Shown here in pieces: positions 8,991-17,447 of a DNA stretch of 64,000 nt. The position numbers and the translations under genes are program-made. The notes under the pieces are model-generated. The model saw nothing but the letters and a program-made list of their open reading frames with translations, made no database searches and was not told the origin of the DNA. Numbering within the stretch: the stretch's first letter is position 1; every line of letters begins with the position of its first letter. Location: assembly GCA_041287865.1 (NCBI GenBank), contig JBGGMV010000016.1, positions 1 to 64,000 of the forward strand, given 5' to 3'. Source of the DNA: JAPWJZ01 sp041287865. GTDB taxonomy: Bacteria; Pseudomonadota; Alphaproteobacteria; Micavibrionales; UBA2020.

Positions 8991-9157
8991 CTTATCACAT
9001 TGTTGAGTCTGGGGTTTCAATTCAGTACACATCAATGCAATAAAAGAAGAACAAAAAAACGCCCGCCAAAGCAAAACAAATGGCTCACAATGTCTCTCTG
9101 GTAATAGAGAGGGTTAAATAAAAATAAAACTGACCCCGCCAATGGCGGGGTTTTCAT
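8991..9157 (+). ncRNA. Candidate small RNA or attenuated leader
   Basis: About 165 bases lie between a promoter-like sequence and an intrinsic terminator, with no convincing reading frame. ACATTGTTGAG at 8997-9007 can pair with CTCACAATGT at 9084-9093 (10 bp, one bulged T), closing a large loop. CTCTCT at 9094-9099 pairs with AGAGAG at 9106-9111, and the terminator hairpin follows. This looks like a structured transcript. It could be an independent small RNA or a transcription-attenuation leader of the glycosyltransferase genes starting 87 bases later. It does not match SRP RNA, tmRNA or RNase P RNA signatures that I know. Confidence 0.4.
9133..9157 (+). terminator. Rho-independent terminator upstream of the glycosyltransferase operon
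   Basis: The 8-bp stem ACCCCGCC at 9133-9140 and GGCGGGGT at 9144-9151 has a 3-nt loop and is followed by TTTCATTTT. No plus-strand gene precedes it within 9 kb, so it must end a noncoding transcript or act as an attenuator. Confidence 0.75.
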
Positions 9158-9243
9158 TTTATGGGCCTTTTAAAGCTTTTCCCCATCCCCCCGATCAGGC
9201 AGAATATCCTTAGGTTCAAAGGGGATAACTAAAGGGGTTTAGT

Positions 9244-10170
9244 GTGGCGGACCAATCCAAGCGCAACAATATCGCGGTGCTGTTGCCCTGCTATAACGAA
9301 GAACTGACCATCCAGGCCGTGATCCGGCAGATGCGCGAGGTCGTTCCCGGCGCCCGTATCGTGGTCTTTGACAACAATTCAAAGGATAAATCTGCCGAGC
9401 TGGCGCGGGCCGAGGGCGTCGAGGTGCGCGCGGTGCGCCTGCAGGGCAAAGGCAACGTGGTACGGCGCATGTTCGCCGATATCGAGGCCGACGTCTACCT
9501 GATGGTCGACGCAGATACAACCTACGACCCCGCAACCGCCCCCGCGCTGATCGCTGCCGTGACCAGCGGGCAGGCCGATATGGCGGTGGGCGTCAGGCAG
9601 GGCAAGGACAGTTCCTTCCCGCCCGGCCACCGTTTCGGCAACCGCCTGTTTAACCTGATCGTCGCCGGTCTTTTCGGGCGGGGGATGCAGGATATCTTTT
9701 CGGGCTACCGCGCTTTTTCGAAGCGCTTCGTGAAATCATTTCCCGCACACTCGAAAAGGTTCGAGATCGAGACGGAATTGTCGGTCTTCACGCTGGAACA
9801 GCGTATCCCCTTTGTGGAGATTCCTTCGGCCTATGGCGAGCGGCCTGAAGGGTCGTTCAGCAAGCTGAGCACCTTCAAGGACGGGTTCCGCATCCTCTGG
9901 ATGATCGTGCAGCTTTACAAGGAACTGCGCCCCGTTATCTTTTTCGGCCTGATCGCCGTGTTTTTCGCCGCGATCTCGCTGCTGCTGGGCGTGCCGGTTA
10001 TTGCAGAGTATATGAAGACGGGATTGGTGGAACGCCAGCCGACAGCCATTCTTGCCAGCGCGATCGGCATTTTGTCGGCGGTGCTTTTCGTCGCGGGCAT
10101 GGTGCTGGAAAGCACGGCGCGCGCCTACCGCGAGACGCGCCACCTGTTCTACCTGAACGCATCGCGCTGA
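9244..10170 (+). CDS. Family 2 glycosyltransferase, membrane anchored (GtrB/DPM-like)
   Basis: The 308-residue protein begins with a GTG at 9244 behind an AAAGGGG site. The N-terminal GT-A fold shows LLPCYNEE at about 13-20, DNNSKDKS at about 39-46 and a DADTTYDP metal-binding DxD near residue 84. Two C-terminal hydrophobic segments (about 230-255 and 262-288) fit enzymes that load a sugar from a nucleotide donor onto a polyprenyl phosphate at the inner membrane, as GtrB and DPM synthase do. The next two genes have GtrA-like domains, supporting a lipid-linked sugar role. The sugar cannot be read from the sequence. Confidence 0.88.
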   Translation: MADQSKRNNIAVLLPCYNEELTIQAVIRQMREVVPGARIVVFDNNSKDKSAELARAEGVEVRAVRLQGKGNVVRRMFADIEADVYLMVDADTTYDPATAPALIAAVTSGQADMAVGVRQGKDSSFPPGHRFGNRLFNLIVAGLFGRGMQDIFSGYRAFSKRFVKSFPAHSKRFEIETELSVFTLEQRIPFVEIPSAYGERPEGSFSKLSTFKDGFRILWMIVQLYKELRPVIFFGLIAVFFAAISLLLGVPVIAEYMKTGLVERQPTAILASAIGILSAVLFVAGMVLESTARAYRETRHLFYLNASR

Positions 10171-10174
10171 TCAC

Positions 10175-12463
10175 ATGGACATGCCCCCGCTCGTAAAGCG
10201 CCTTGTCACTCCGCAGGTGCTGCGCTATCTGGCCGTGGGCGGCGTCGGGTTTCTGGTCGACGCTGGCGGGATGGAAGGGTTTATCTTTCTCGGCTTCGAC
10301 AACGTACACTTGGCGCGGCTAATGTCGATGCTGCTGGCCATCGCCAGCACCTACCTGCTGCACCGTTATTTTACCTTCAAGGGCGCGGCGCCTCCCAAAA
10401 GCGCGGGTTCGCAGTTCACCGCTTTCGGCGCGATACAGATTGCGGCGGCGATTTTGAACTATGCGATTTTTAGCCGCGTGCTTTACGCGCTGCCTGATCC
10501 GGTCGGCATGATCGGCCGGTTGTTCGCGCTGTCGCTGGGCGTGGCGGCGGGGCTTTGCTTCAACTACCTGCTGCTGCAAAAAGTCGTCTTCCGCGCAAAG
10601 GCCGCCGCCGCGAGCACAACAGCCGCTTCCCCTGAACCGCCGCCGGTGCAGCAGCCTCTGGATAGCAGCCCGCGCACGATCAAGCGTGGGCTGCTGTGGA
10701 TGCTGATCGCCGTCATCATGATCAATTCCACGCGCGGCCACCACCAGGATGTGCTGCGCATCCCCAACCTGACGCGCGAAATGCTGCCCGCCGACCCCGA
10801 TGTCTGGATGCGCCTTGCACAGGTGCGGGACTGGGTGACGGGCGGCGGGTTCTTCGACCATATCGTTCACAAGACCGACGCGCCCTATCACGATGTCGCA
10901 ACGCCCTGGACGCGGCCGATGGATGCGCTGCTGGCGCTGTTTTACAAGCTGATGCCGCAGACTTTAAGCGTCGACGTGAAACTGATGCTGGCCGGCACAT
11001 GGCTGCCGCCGCTGCTGGGCTTTATCACCTGCGTGTTGCTGGCCAAGGCGGCGGCGAAGCATTTCAACTGGCTGCATACGGCCGGCATTACAGCCGTTAT
11101 TCTGCTTTTTAATGCGCTGACCTATAGCTACTATTCGCCGGGGGATTCAGACCATCATGGCTTGCTGACGACGCTGTGGTGCGGCGCGATGCTGGTTCTT
11201 GTCACGCCGCTGACCCGCGCCTCGGGCGCGATGCTTGGCGTTATCCTTGGCACGATGATCTGGATCAGTCCCGAGGGCCTGATGCTGATGGCGCTGGCCT
11301 TTGCGGTTCTAGGGGCCGAGGCTCTGCGCAGGCCCCGAAACATGCCGCCGCTGGTGTATGCGGCGATCGCAAGCGCTGTAACGGTAACGGGCGCCTTGTT
11401 CGTGGAGATGCCGGCAAGCGAAATACTCAAAACACCCATATACGACAGCGTTTCGATTGTCCATGCCACGCTGCTCTGGCTGGCAGCGGGCAGCGCGATG
11501 CTGCTGTCGTTCTTTTTCGCAAAGGGCGTGACGCTGAGGGCGCGGTTGCTGCTGTCAGGGCTGATTGCGGCGGCAGCACTGCTGGGGATGTTCGGCCTTT
11601 ACCCTAAATTCTTCAGGGGCCCGCTGGTCGATGTCGACCCTTACATCATGCATACCTTCCTGCCCTCGATTACCGAAACCATGCCGCTGTTCGAGGGCGA
11701 GTGGACGGATCTTGTGAACGAATTGACGCCTGTGCTGCTGGCCATGGCGTTGCTGGCCGTTTTGTGGTTGCGCGGGCATCGCGCGGCGAAGCGCAGGCGC
11801 ACAGCCATCGTGATCGCGCTATTGGCGGGAACCTTTATCATGACCTGCTGGCAGATCCGCTGGGGATATTACATGCAGCCCGTCGCCGTGCTGGCGATCG
11901 TGATGGGCCTGCCCGCCGTGATGGGTGCGGCACGGCCGCCATACCTGCGCTGGACGCGGGCGCTGCCGCGCAACTGGCGGTCATACCTTGCACTCTGGGT
12001 CGTTTTCATGGTGTCGATCGGCATCGTGAAAATAAAGTCCTATGAACCGCATGAAAACGCCTATTGCATGTCGCAGATACGCTACGTCATCCATACCGGC
12101 CAGCTGCAGCGGCTGATCGGCGACAAGCCGACGACGCTGTTCGTGCATCAGGATTCGGGCGGCGACGTTATTTTCTTCACGCCCTATAGCGTCATTGCCG
12201 GCAATTACCACCGCGAAGGGCGCGGCATGCAATCCATGTACGATATCGCCTATGCGAAAACACCCGACACGGCGCGGAAGCTGATGGAGGAGCGTGAGGT
12301 GGGCGCGATGCTGATCTGCTCCACGCGCTTTGAAGCCAACAGCTGGATCAGGCAGGCCTATGACGCGGGTGATAAATACCCGCGCTGGATGACGCCCGTG
12401 AAGGGCATGCGTTTCATGGACATGCCGGGGCCCAAGCCGCAGCTGTTCAAGGTGAAGAAATAG
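10175..12463 (+). CDS. GtrA-like flippase domain fused to an STT3-like GT-C domain
   Basis: This 762-residue membrane protein appears to be a two-part fusion. Residues about 13-140 form a four-helix GtrA domain (LRYLAVGGVGFLVDAGG; TYLLHRYFTFKG), a family thought to flip lipid-linked sugars. An Ala/Pro/Ser-rich linker at about 141-170 leads to a multi-helix GT-C body. That body has DPDVWMRLAQVRDW near the first outer loop, TPWTRPMDALL, SDHHGLLTTLW, a WISPEG turn and a soluble C-terminal region containing VIAGNYHREG. The DPD and DHH signatures recall STT3/PglB/AglB oligosaccharyltransferases. I infer transfer of a polyprenyl-linked sugar to an extracytoplasmic glycan or protein. It starts 4 bases after the GT2 stop. 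Confidence 0.75.
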   Translation: MDMPPLVKRLVTPQVLRYLAVGGVGFLVDAGGMEGFIFLGFDNVHLARLMSMLLAIASTYLLHRYFTFKGAAPPKSAGSQFTAFGAIQIAAAILNYAIFSRVLYALPDPVGMIGRLFALSLGVAAGLCFNYLLLQKVVFRAKAAAASTTAASPEPPPVQQPLDSSPRTIKRGLLWMLIAVIMINSTRGHHQDVLRIPNLTREMLPADPDVWMRLAQVRDWVTGGGFFDHIVHKTDAPYHDVATPWTRPMDALLALFYKLMPQTLSVDVKLMLAGTWLPPLLGFITCVLLAKAAAKHFNWLHTAGITAVILLFNALTYSYYSPGDSDHHGLLTTLWCGAMLVLVTPLTRASGAMLGVILGTMIWISPEGLMLMALAFAVLGAEALRRPRNMPPLVYAAIASAVTVTGALFVEMPASEILKTPIYDSVSIVHATLLWLAAGSAMLLSFFFAKGVTLRARLLLSGLIAAAALLGMFGLYPKFFRGPLVDVDPYIMHTFLPSITETMPLFEGEWTDLVNELTPVLLAMALLAVLWLRGHRAAKRRRTAIVIALLAGTFIMTCWQIRWGYYMQPVAVLAIVMGLPAVMGAARPPYLRWTRALPRNWRSYLALWVVFMVSIGIVKIKSYEPHENAYCMSQIRYVIHTGQLQRLIGDKPTTLFVHQDSGGDVIFFTPYSVIAGNYHREGRGMQSMYDIAYAKTPDTARKLMEEREVGAMLICSTRFEANSWIRQAYDAGDKYPRWMTPVKGMRFMDMPGPKPQLFKVKK

Positions 12464-14593
12464 ATGGATGTCAAATCCTTCACTGCCCGTTTCGCCACCG
12501 TTGCGCTTGCCGCGGCCATCAGCGATGCGGCGCTGACCCTGTTCCTGATACAGGCGGGCAAGGACCCGCTCGTCGCGCGTGGTGTTGCTTTGCTGCTGGT
12601 ATCATTGCTGTCGGTGCCGTTGTTTCGTGGAAAAGTTTTCAAGGGTGCGGCTCCGCCTGAAACGAGTATATTGTTCGTAGCCGCTCTACTGCTCGATTTT
12701 GCCGTTTACTGGAAACTGACGCGCATTCTGGGTGCGGGTGAAACTCAAGTATTGCTGGCGCTGGCGGCGGGCGTCGCTGTAGACAGCCTTTTCAAATACA
12801 TGCTGTTCCGTCCGCTGGTTGCCAAAATACCCGTCATAGAAAAGCCTGCCTCTGGTGCGCTGCACAGACGCGATTTGCGCCTTGCCGTCTGGCTGGTGAT
12901 TGCCTGCGGCATCGCCTGGCGGTGTTTTTCGCGGCAGCTGGACATCCTGGCCGGAAAAGCCATCGGCCCCGCCGACCCCGATACATGGCTGCGCCTGACG
13001 CAAGTGCGCCAGTGGGTAACGGGCGGGGGTTTTTACAACCATCAGGTCGCGGGTACCAATGCGCCCTTCGGCGGGATTGAGACGCATTGGACAAGGCCGA
13101 TGGATGCTTTGCTATCGGTCTTCTACGCCATCGCGCCGCATAACCTTGACGTCAATGCAAAACTGCTTTTTGCGGCTAACTGGCTGCCTGCCTTCCTTTG
13201 CCTTGGCGCGATTGCCTGCATCGCCCGCGCGGCGCGGCTGCAGGCCGGAAGCTTCCATGCGCTGGCGGTCAGCGCGCTGCTGGTTTTCTTCGGCTCGCTA
13301 TCATCGACGCAATTCGCGGCGGGCGTGGCCGATCATCACGGGCTGCTCTGCCTGCTCTGGTGCGCGGCGCTGGCATTGGTCTTTTCACCTCAAAGCCGCA
13401 ATACGGGCATCATGTTGGGCGCGGCGTTGGGAACATCTATCTGGGTGAGCGTCGAGGGATTGCTGCCCGCCGCCGGCATCATGGCATTGCTGGGCGTGAT
13501 GGCGCTGCGGGAACCGGCCAAAATTGCCTATCTGGGCCTTGTATCTACGACAGCGGCGATTGTGGCGGGCCTTGGCCTTATGGTCGAAAAACCGCCGGGG
13601 TTACGCCTGCTGCCGGTTTACGATCAGTTGTCGGTTGTACATGTTGCGCTGTTGACGCTCTGCTCGGTTGCCGCGCTGGCACTGGTGCCCTTGTTCAGGA
13701 ACTCCGCGAAAAAGGCACGGGTTGTATACAGCCTGCTGGCCGGCGCGGGCGTTATGGGCAGTATGGCAGTTCTTTACCCCAAATTCTTCAGGGACCCGAT
13801 GTCCGATGCAGGCGCTTATGTGCAAGATGTACTGCTACCCTCCATTACGCAGGCACAGCCGCTGTTCGACGCAAGCTTTCCCGATATCTGCCGCGTGCTG
13901 CTGCTGCCATTGGCCGGCGCAATATTGATGCGGACCTGCTGGCACAACGACATGGCACCCGCCAAGCGCCGTCACCTGATGATGCTATCGGCGTTGCTGT
14001 CACTGACGTTGGGCCTGACGCTATGGCAGTTGCGCTGGCATTATTACCTGCAACCTGTCGCCATCGTGATCATCGCCAGCCTGCTGCCCGCCGCCGCGCG
14101 GGCGGCGCGGCCGAAGTTGATACGGCGGTTAAAAGAATTCCCACCCCTGTGGCGGCCCTATATGGTGGTCTGGCTGTTAATCATGCTCACGATGGGCGCG
14201 GGGATGCTGAACGATAAGCCAGATGGTGTTTCCTGCATCTCCACTGCCCGTGCGCAGGTAACGCAGGGCTGGCTGCAGGAAAAACTGGGTAAGACCCCGC
14301 TGGTTGTCGCGGCGCCGACGGATCTTGCGGGGCAGTTGCTGTTCTTCACACCCTACAAAATCATCGCCGGAAACTATCACCGCGAGGGCGAAGGGCTGCA
14401 AGATCTTGATACGCTCTTTAACGCAAAAAACGCCGGCGATAGCCGCAAGGCCATGCAAAAGCGCAAGGTGCAGGCGTTGTTCTACTGCACAGACCAACTT
14501 GCCGACGAAAGCTGGCTGCAGGCGAAGAAACAGCCAAACTGGCTGGTGCCTGTCGCCAGTGATACAACGCTTCTCTACAAGGTTAAAAAATAA
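12464..14593 (+). CDS. Tandem paralogue of the GtrA/GT-C fusion, N-terminal domain diverged
   Basis: The 709-residue protein is collinear with the preceding gene over its whole length and its ATG directly follows that gene's stop codon. Shared motifs include RLTQVRQWVTGGGF, HWTRPMDALL, ADHHGLLCLLW, LYPKFFRDP, WQLRWHYYLQP, IAGNYHREGEG and a YKVKK ending (FKVKK in the partner). The N-terminal four-helix region keeps the layout and a KGAAPP turn, but has lost most GtrA consensus residues, so the flippase part may be decayed or specialised. The GT-C acidic motif DPDTWLRL is intact. The pair arose by tandem duplication; the second copy may take a different acceptor. Confidence 0.72.
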   Translation: MDVKSFTARFATVALAAAISDAALTLFLIQAGKDPLVARGVALLLVSLLSVPLFRGKVFKGAAPPETSILFVAALLLDFAVYWKLTRILGAGETQVLLALAAGVAVDSLFKYMLFRPLVAKIPVIEKPASGALHRRDLRLAVWLVIACGIAWRCFSRQLDILAGKAIGPADPDTWLRLTQVRQWVTGGGFYNHQVAGTNAPFGGIETHWTRPMDALLSVFYAIAPHNLDVNAKLLFAANWLPAFLCLGAIACIARAARLQAGSFHALAVSALLVFFGSLSSTQFAAGVADHHGLLCLLWCAALALVFSPQSRNTGIMLGAALGTSIWVSVEGLLPAAGIMALLGVMALREPAKIAYLGLVSTTAAIVAGLGLMVEKPPGLRLLPVYDQLSVVHVALLTLCSVAALALVPLFRNSAKKARVVYSLLAGAGVMGSMAVLYPKFFRDPMSDAGAYVQDVLLPSITQAQPLFDASFPDICRVLLLPLAGAILMRTCWHNDMAPAKRRHLMMLSALLSLTLGLTLWQLRWHYYLQPVAIVIIASLLPAAARAARPKLIRRLKEFPPLWRPYMVVWLLIMLTMGAGMLNDKPDGVSCISTARAQVTQGWLQEKLGKTPLVVAAPTDLAGQLLFFTPYKIIAGNYHREGEGLQDLDTLFNAKNAGDSRKAMQKRKVQALFYCTDQLADESWLQAKKQPNWLVPVASDTTLLYKVKK

Positions 14594-15610
14594 TCAGGCG
14601 GCGTTCTTGACGACGAAGGTTGCGCGCTTGGTAAGCTCTTTCAGTTTGGACGCGCCGACATAGGTGCAGGCCGAGCGCAGGCCGCCCAGAATGTCCTGGA
14701 TCGTGCCCTTCACGTCGCCCTTGTATTCCACCTTCACGACGCGGCCTTCGCTTGCCCGGTGCGGCGCGACGCCGCCGGAATAGCGGTCCATCGCAACTTT
14801 CGACGACATGCCGTAGTATTCGACCATGGTGCCGTTCGAGCTTTTCAGCGCTTTCAGCTGTTCGTCGTTCATGCATTCGGTATGGCCGGCAAACATGCCG
14901 CCCAGCATCACGAAATCGGCGCCCGCGGCGAAGGCCTTCGCCACATCGCCCGGCATCTTGCAGCCACCGTCGGCGCAGATCAGGCCGGAGAGGCCGTGCG
15001 CGGCGTCGGCGCATTCGATGATGGCGGAAAGCTGCGGATAGCCGATGCCGGTCATCGCGCGCGTCATGCAGGCGGAACCGGGGCCGATGCCGACCTTGAC
15101 GATATCCGCGCCGGCCAGAATCAAAGCTTCGGTCATGTCGGGCGTCGCGACGTTGCCGGCCATGATGATTTTTTCGGGATGGTGCTCGCGCACGGTCTGC
15201 ACGAATTCGACGAAGGCCTCGGTATAGCCGTTGGCGACGTCGAGGCAGATTTTGTTGATCGAATTGCTTTTCAGGCTGTTCAGCACATTGTCGACCTTCT
15301 TGATGTCGTCAATGCCGAAGGTGACGAAGGAGAAAGCGCCCGACATATTGGCCTGCTGCAATTCCTCGATCGGGTAGTGTTTGTGCAGCGAGGTGAAAAT
15401 ATCGTATTCGGCCAGCGCCGCCGCCATCTTGATCGTGCCCACCGTATCCATGTTGGCGGCGATGATCGGCACGCCGGTGATTTCAACCTTCGCATGGGGA
15501 AGCTTGAAGGTGCGCACGATATCCACATCGCCGCGCGATTTCAGGCGCGAGCGTTTCGGGCGGATCAGCACATCGTCAAAGTCCAGTTTGCGTTCGGTTT
15601 CAATCCTCAT
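14594..15610 (-). CDS. guaC: GMP reductase
   Basis: GuaC converts GMP to IMP with NADPH, returning guanine nucleotides to the shared purine pool. The ATG at 15610, with GGAG 7 bases upstream, gives 338 residues; a frame open to 15634 lacks a better site. The catalytic cysteine lies in GIGPGSACMTR, followed by TGIGYPQLSAIIECADAAHG and DGGCKMPGDVAKAF, as in E. coli GuaC. The absence of a CBS pair and the overall length separate it from IMP dehydrogenase. Its stop codon abuts that of the convergent GT-C gene with no spacer. Confidence 0.93.
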   Translation of the reverse strand: MRIETERKLDFDDVLIRPKRSRLKSRGDVDIVRTFKLPHAKVEITGVPIIAANMDTVGTIKMAAALAEYDIFTSLHKHYPIEELQQANMSGAFSFVTFGIDDIKKVDNVLNSLKSNSINKICLDVANGYTEAFVEFVQTVREHHPEKIIMAGNVATPDMTEALILAGADIVKVGIGPGSACMTRAMTGIGYPQLSAIIECADAAHGLSGLICADGGCKMPGDVAKAFAAGADFVMLGGMFAGHTECMNDEQLKALKSSNGTMVEYYGMSSKVAMDRYSGGVAPHRASEGRVVKVEYKGDVKGTIQDILGGLRSACTYVGASKLKELTKRATFVVKNAA

Positions 15611-15813
15611 GGCGGCGCTCCAAAAAATCATCACACATGCGTTTTATCCGGGCTTTTTGGCTCGGATAGGGTGAAACCTCGGGTGATGGCGGGGGTTTCA
15701 GCTATTGATAAGGCGTTTCTGGGCAAACAGCAAGGAAGAAATGAAAAGCAATCTATATCAGTATTTTAAATACGGCCTGCTACCGTTTTTGCCTGAAAAA
15801 CTGCGCGAATCTA

Positions 15814-17037
15814 TCAAGCGCCGCTGGGGAATTCGCGGAACACAAGATCGACGGTTTCCTCGCTCCTGACCGCGCCTGTAATCGTGCCGATGGCGATTTG
15901 CGCTGTTTCCAGCTCACGCCCGGCGTCGATGCCCTCGCCGCCGGCAAGAGCCCTGTCCAGCGCAGCGACGGCCAGTTCCAGCGCATCGCGGTGGCGGCGG
16001 CGCGTGATGACGGAACCCGGACGCGAGCGGAAGAGCGTCGCGACACGTTCGGTCAGCTTGGCCATGAAGGCGTCCATGCCCTCGCCCGTTGTGACGGAAA
16101 TAGATTTCACCGCACCGCCCGGTTTGCCCAGATCGGCTTTGGTGAAAACGCTGAGTGTTTTGCTGTCGATCATCTTCAGCGTATCAGGGTCCTGCGTCGG
16201 TTTCGTGCCGTCGAAAAGCGCCAGTTTCAAATCCGCTTTTTCCGGCTGCAGCATCGCATCGGTCATGACGACGGGATAACCGTCCATATCCATGTGTATT
16301 TCTGTTATCTCGCCGCGTTCGGTGCGAGCGGTGACAGAGGCATCGTCGCGACGCACCAGCGCGCGGAGCAGGCTGGACTTGCCGGCGGCCTCCGCGCCTA
16401 TCACTGCGATCACGATGCCTTTCTGCATGCGTTCGCCTTTGTGGCTGTCGTTCATGTGATCGCGCAGGTCCTTAATGAGCAGGCCAAGGTTTTCTTTCAG
16501 GTCGACGGCCAGCACCGGCGCGCCCATGGGCTGCATGGCCTGCAGCGACAATAAGCTTTCGCGCCAGCCGTTATAAAGCCGCGAGGCATTGCCCGCGGCG
16601 ACATCAAGGGCCTGCAGGCGCTGCAGTTCCGTTTGCGCCATCAGCAAATCCAGCACGCCTTCCGCCTCGATCAGGTCGAAACCGCCGTTTTCAAAACTGC
16701 GGCGCGTGAATTCGCCCGGCAGCGCATGACGGCAACCGGGAATTTTCGAGATCGCCTGCAGCACGCTTTCGACCGAGGCCCTGCCGCCGTGCAGCTGAAA
16801 TTCAATCACGTCTTCGCGCGTATAGCTGTAGTCGGCGGGGAAGTGGATGCAGATGATGGTATCGAGCGTCTTGCCGTTGGAAGGGTCGGTTAGCGTGTGT
16901 ATTTCCACGCGGCGCGGTTCGATATGGTTTTTCCACGACATTGCCTTGAAGACCGCGACCGCGCCCGGGCCGGATACGCGGATAACGGCGATGCCGCAAC
17001 CAAATCCTCCCGATGCTAGGCCAAAGATCGTGTCCAT
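15814..17037 (-). CDS. mnmE: MnmE-like protein with a degenerate GTPase domain and no CIGK terminus
   Basis: MnmE works with MnmG to modify U34 of certain tRNAs. The N-terminal tetrahydrofolate-binding half is well preserved: MDTIFGLASG, HFPADYSYTREDVIEFQLHG, LPGEFTRRSFENG. The rest is odd. The P-loop is GAEAAGKSS (214-222) without the potassium-binding Asn, the G2 GTTRD motif is missing, the DTAG switch II motif is replaced by TDAM (259-262), a following stretch is deleted, and NKxD is TKAD (299-302). The catalytic C-terminal CIGK is replaced by PSGA. Length is 407, against about 450 usual. The start overlaps the ferredoxin stop by one base (TGATG). It may be inactive in GTP hydrolysis or repurposed. 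Confidence 0.85.
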   Translation of the reverse strand: MDTIFGLASGGFGCGIAVIRVSGPGAVAVFKAMSWKNHIEPRRVEIHTLTDPSNGKTLDTIICIHFPADYSYTREDVIEFQLHGGRASVESVLQAISKIPGCRHALPGEFTRRSFENGGFDLIEAEGVLDLLMAQTELQRLQALDVAAGNASRLYNGWRESLLSLQAMQPMGAPVLAVDLKENLGLLIKDLRDHMNDSHKGERMQKGIVIAVIGAEAAGKSSLLRALVRRDDASVTARTERGEITEIHMDMDGYPVVMTDAMLQPEKADLKLALFDGTKPTQDPDTLKMIDSKTLSVFTKADLGKPGGAVKSISVTTGEGMDAFMAKLTERVATLFRSRPGSVITRRRHRDALELAVAALDRALAGGEGIDAGRELETAQIAIGTITGAVRSEETVDLVFREFPSGA

Positions 17038-17405
17038 CAGCTTACACGGCCCGCTTTCTGCGTTTCGGTCAGTTCTTTCTGGTCGCGTTTCAACTGCAGG
17101 CGTTCGACGGGTTTGCCGTTCTTCACATGGCTTTCGATGATTTCTTCCACGTCTTCCTTGCTGGCATAGGTGTACCAGATGCCTTCGGGATAGATCACCA
17201 TGGTGGGGCCAAGTTCGCAGCGGTCGAGGCAGCCGGCGCCGTTCACGCGCACGCCCTCGATGCCCAGTTCCTTCACACGGGCCTTCAGGTAGTTGCGGAG
17301 CGGTTCCGAGCCGCGCATCTTGCAGCTGCCGCGCGGGTTGTCGGGGGGGCGCTCGTTCGTGCAGCAAAAAATATGGCGCTGAAAATAAAGGTTTTCTTCG
17401 GTCAT
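17037..17405 (-). CDS. (2Fe-2S) thioredoxin-like ferredoxin
   Basis: The 122-residue protein has the spaced cysteine pattern of the thioredoxin-like [2Fe-2S] ferredoxin family. Cysteines occur in HIFCCTNERP and PRGSC near the N-terminus, and CLDRCELGPTMVIYPEG follows in the middle. The C-terminal region after EIIESH carries the charged helix KRDQKELTETQK. Such proteins serve as small electron carriers; the partner is not evident. It is cotranscribed with the mnmE-like gene and divergent from the DUF255 gene at 17448. Confidence 0.88.
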   Translation of the reverse strand: MTEENLYFQRHIFCCTNERPPDNPRGSCKMRGSEPLRNYLKARVKELGIEGVRVNGAGCLDRCELGPTMVIYPEGIWYTYASKEDVEEIIESHVKNGKPVERLQLKRDQKELTETQKAGRVS

Positions 17406-17447
17406 GGTTTTTCTTCCCCTCTTTGTTTAGGGTAGACAAAAGGCAAA

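Noticed and set aside
15646..15667. Hairpin (ATCCG arms) in the guaC leader, considered as a purine riboswitch.
   Set aside because: It is a single short stem without the three-way junction or conserved loops of purine riboswitches; too little to claim regulation.
15780..16046. Possible frameshift in the mnmE-like gene that might restore the missing CIGK tail.
   Set aside because: I translated the 3' end in the other two frames; neither contains CIGK or a similar ending, and the degenerate GTPase motifs lie upstream in an unbroken frame.
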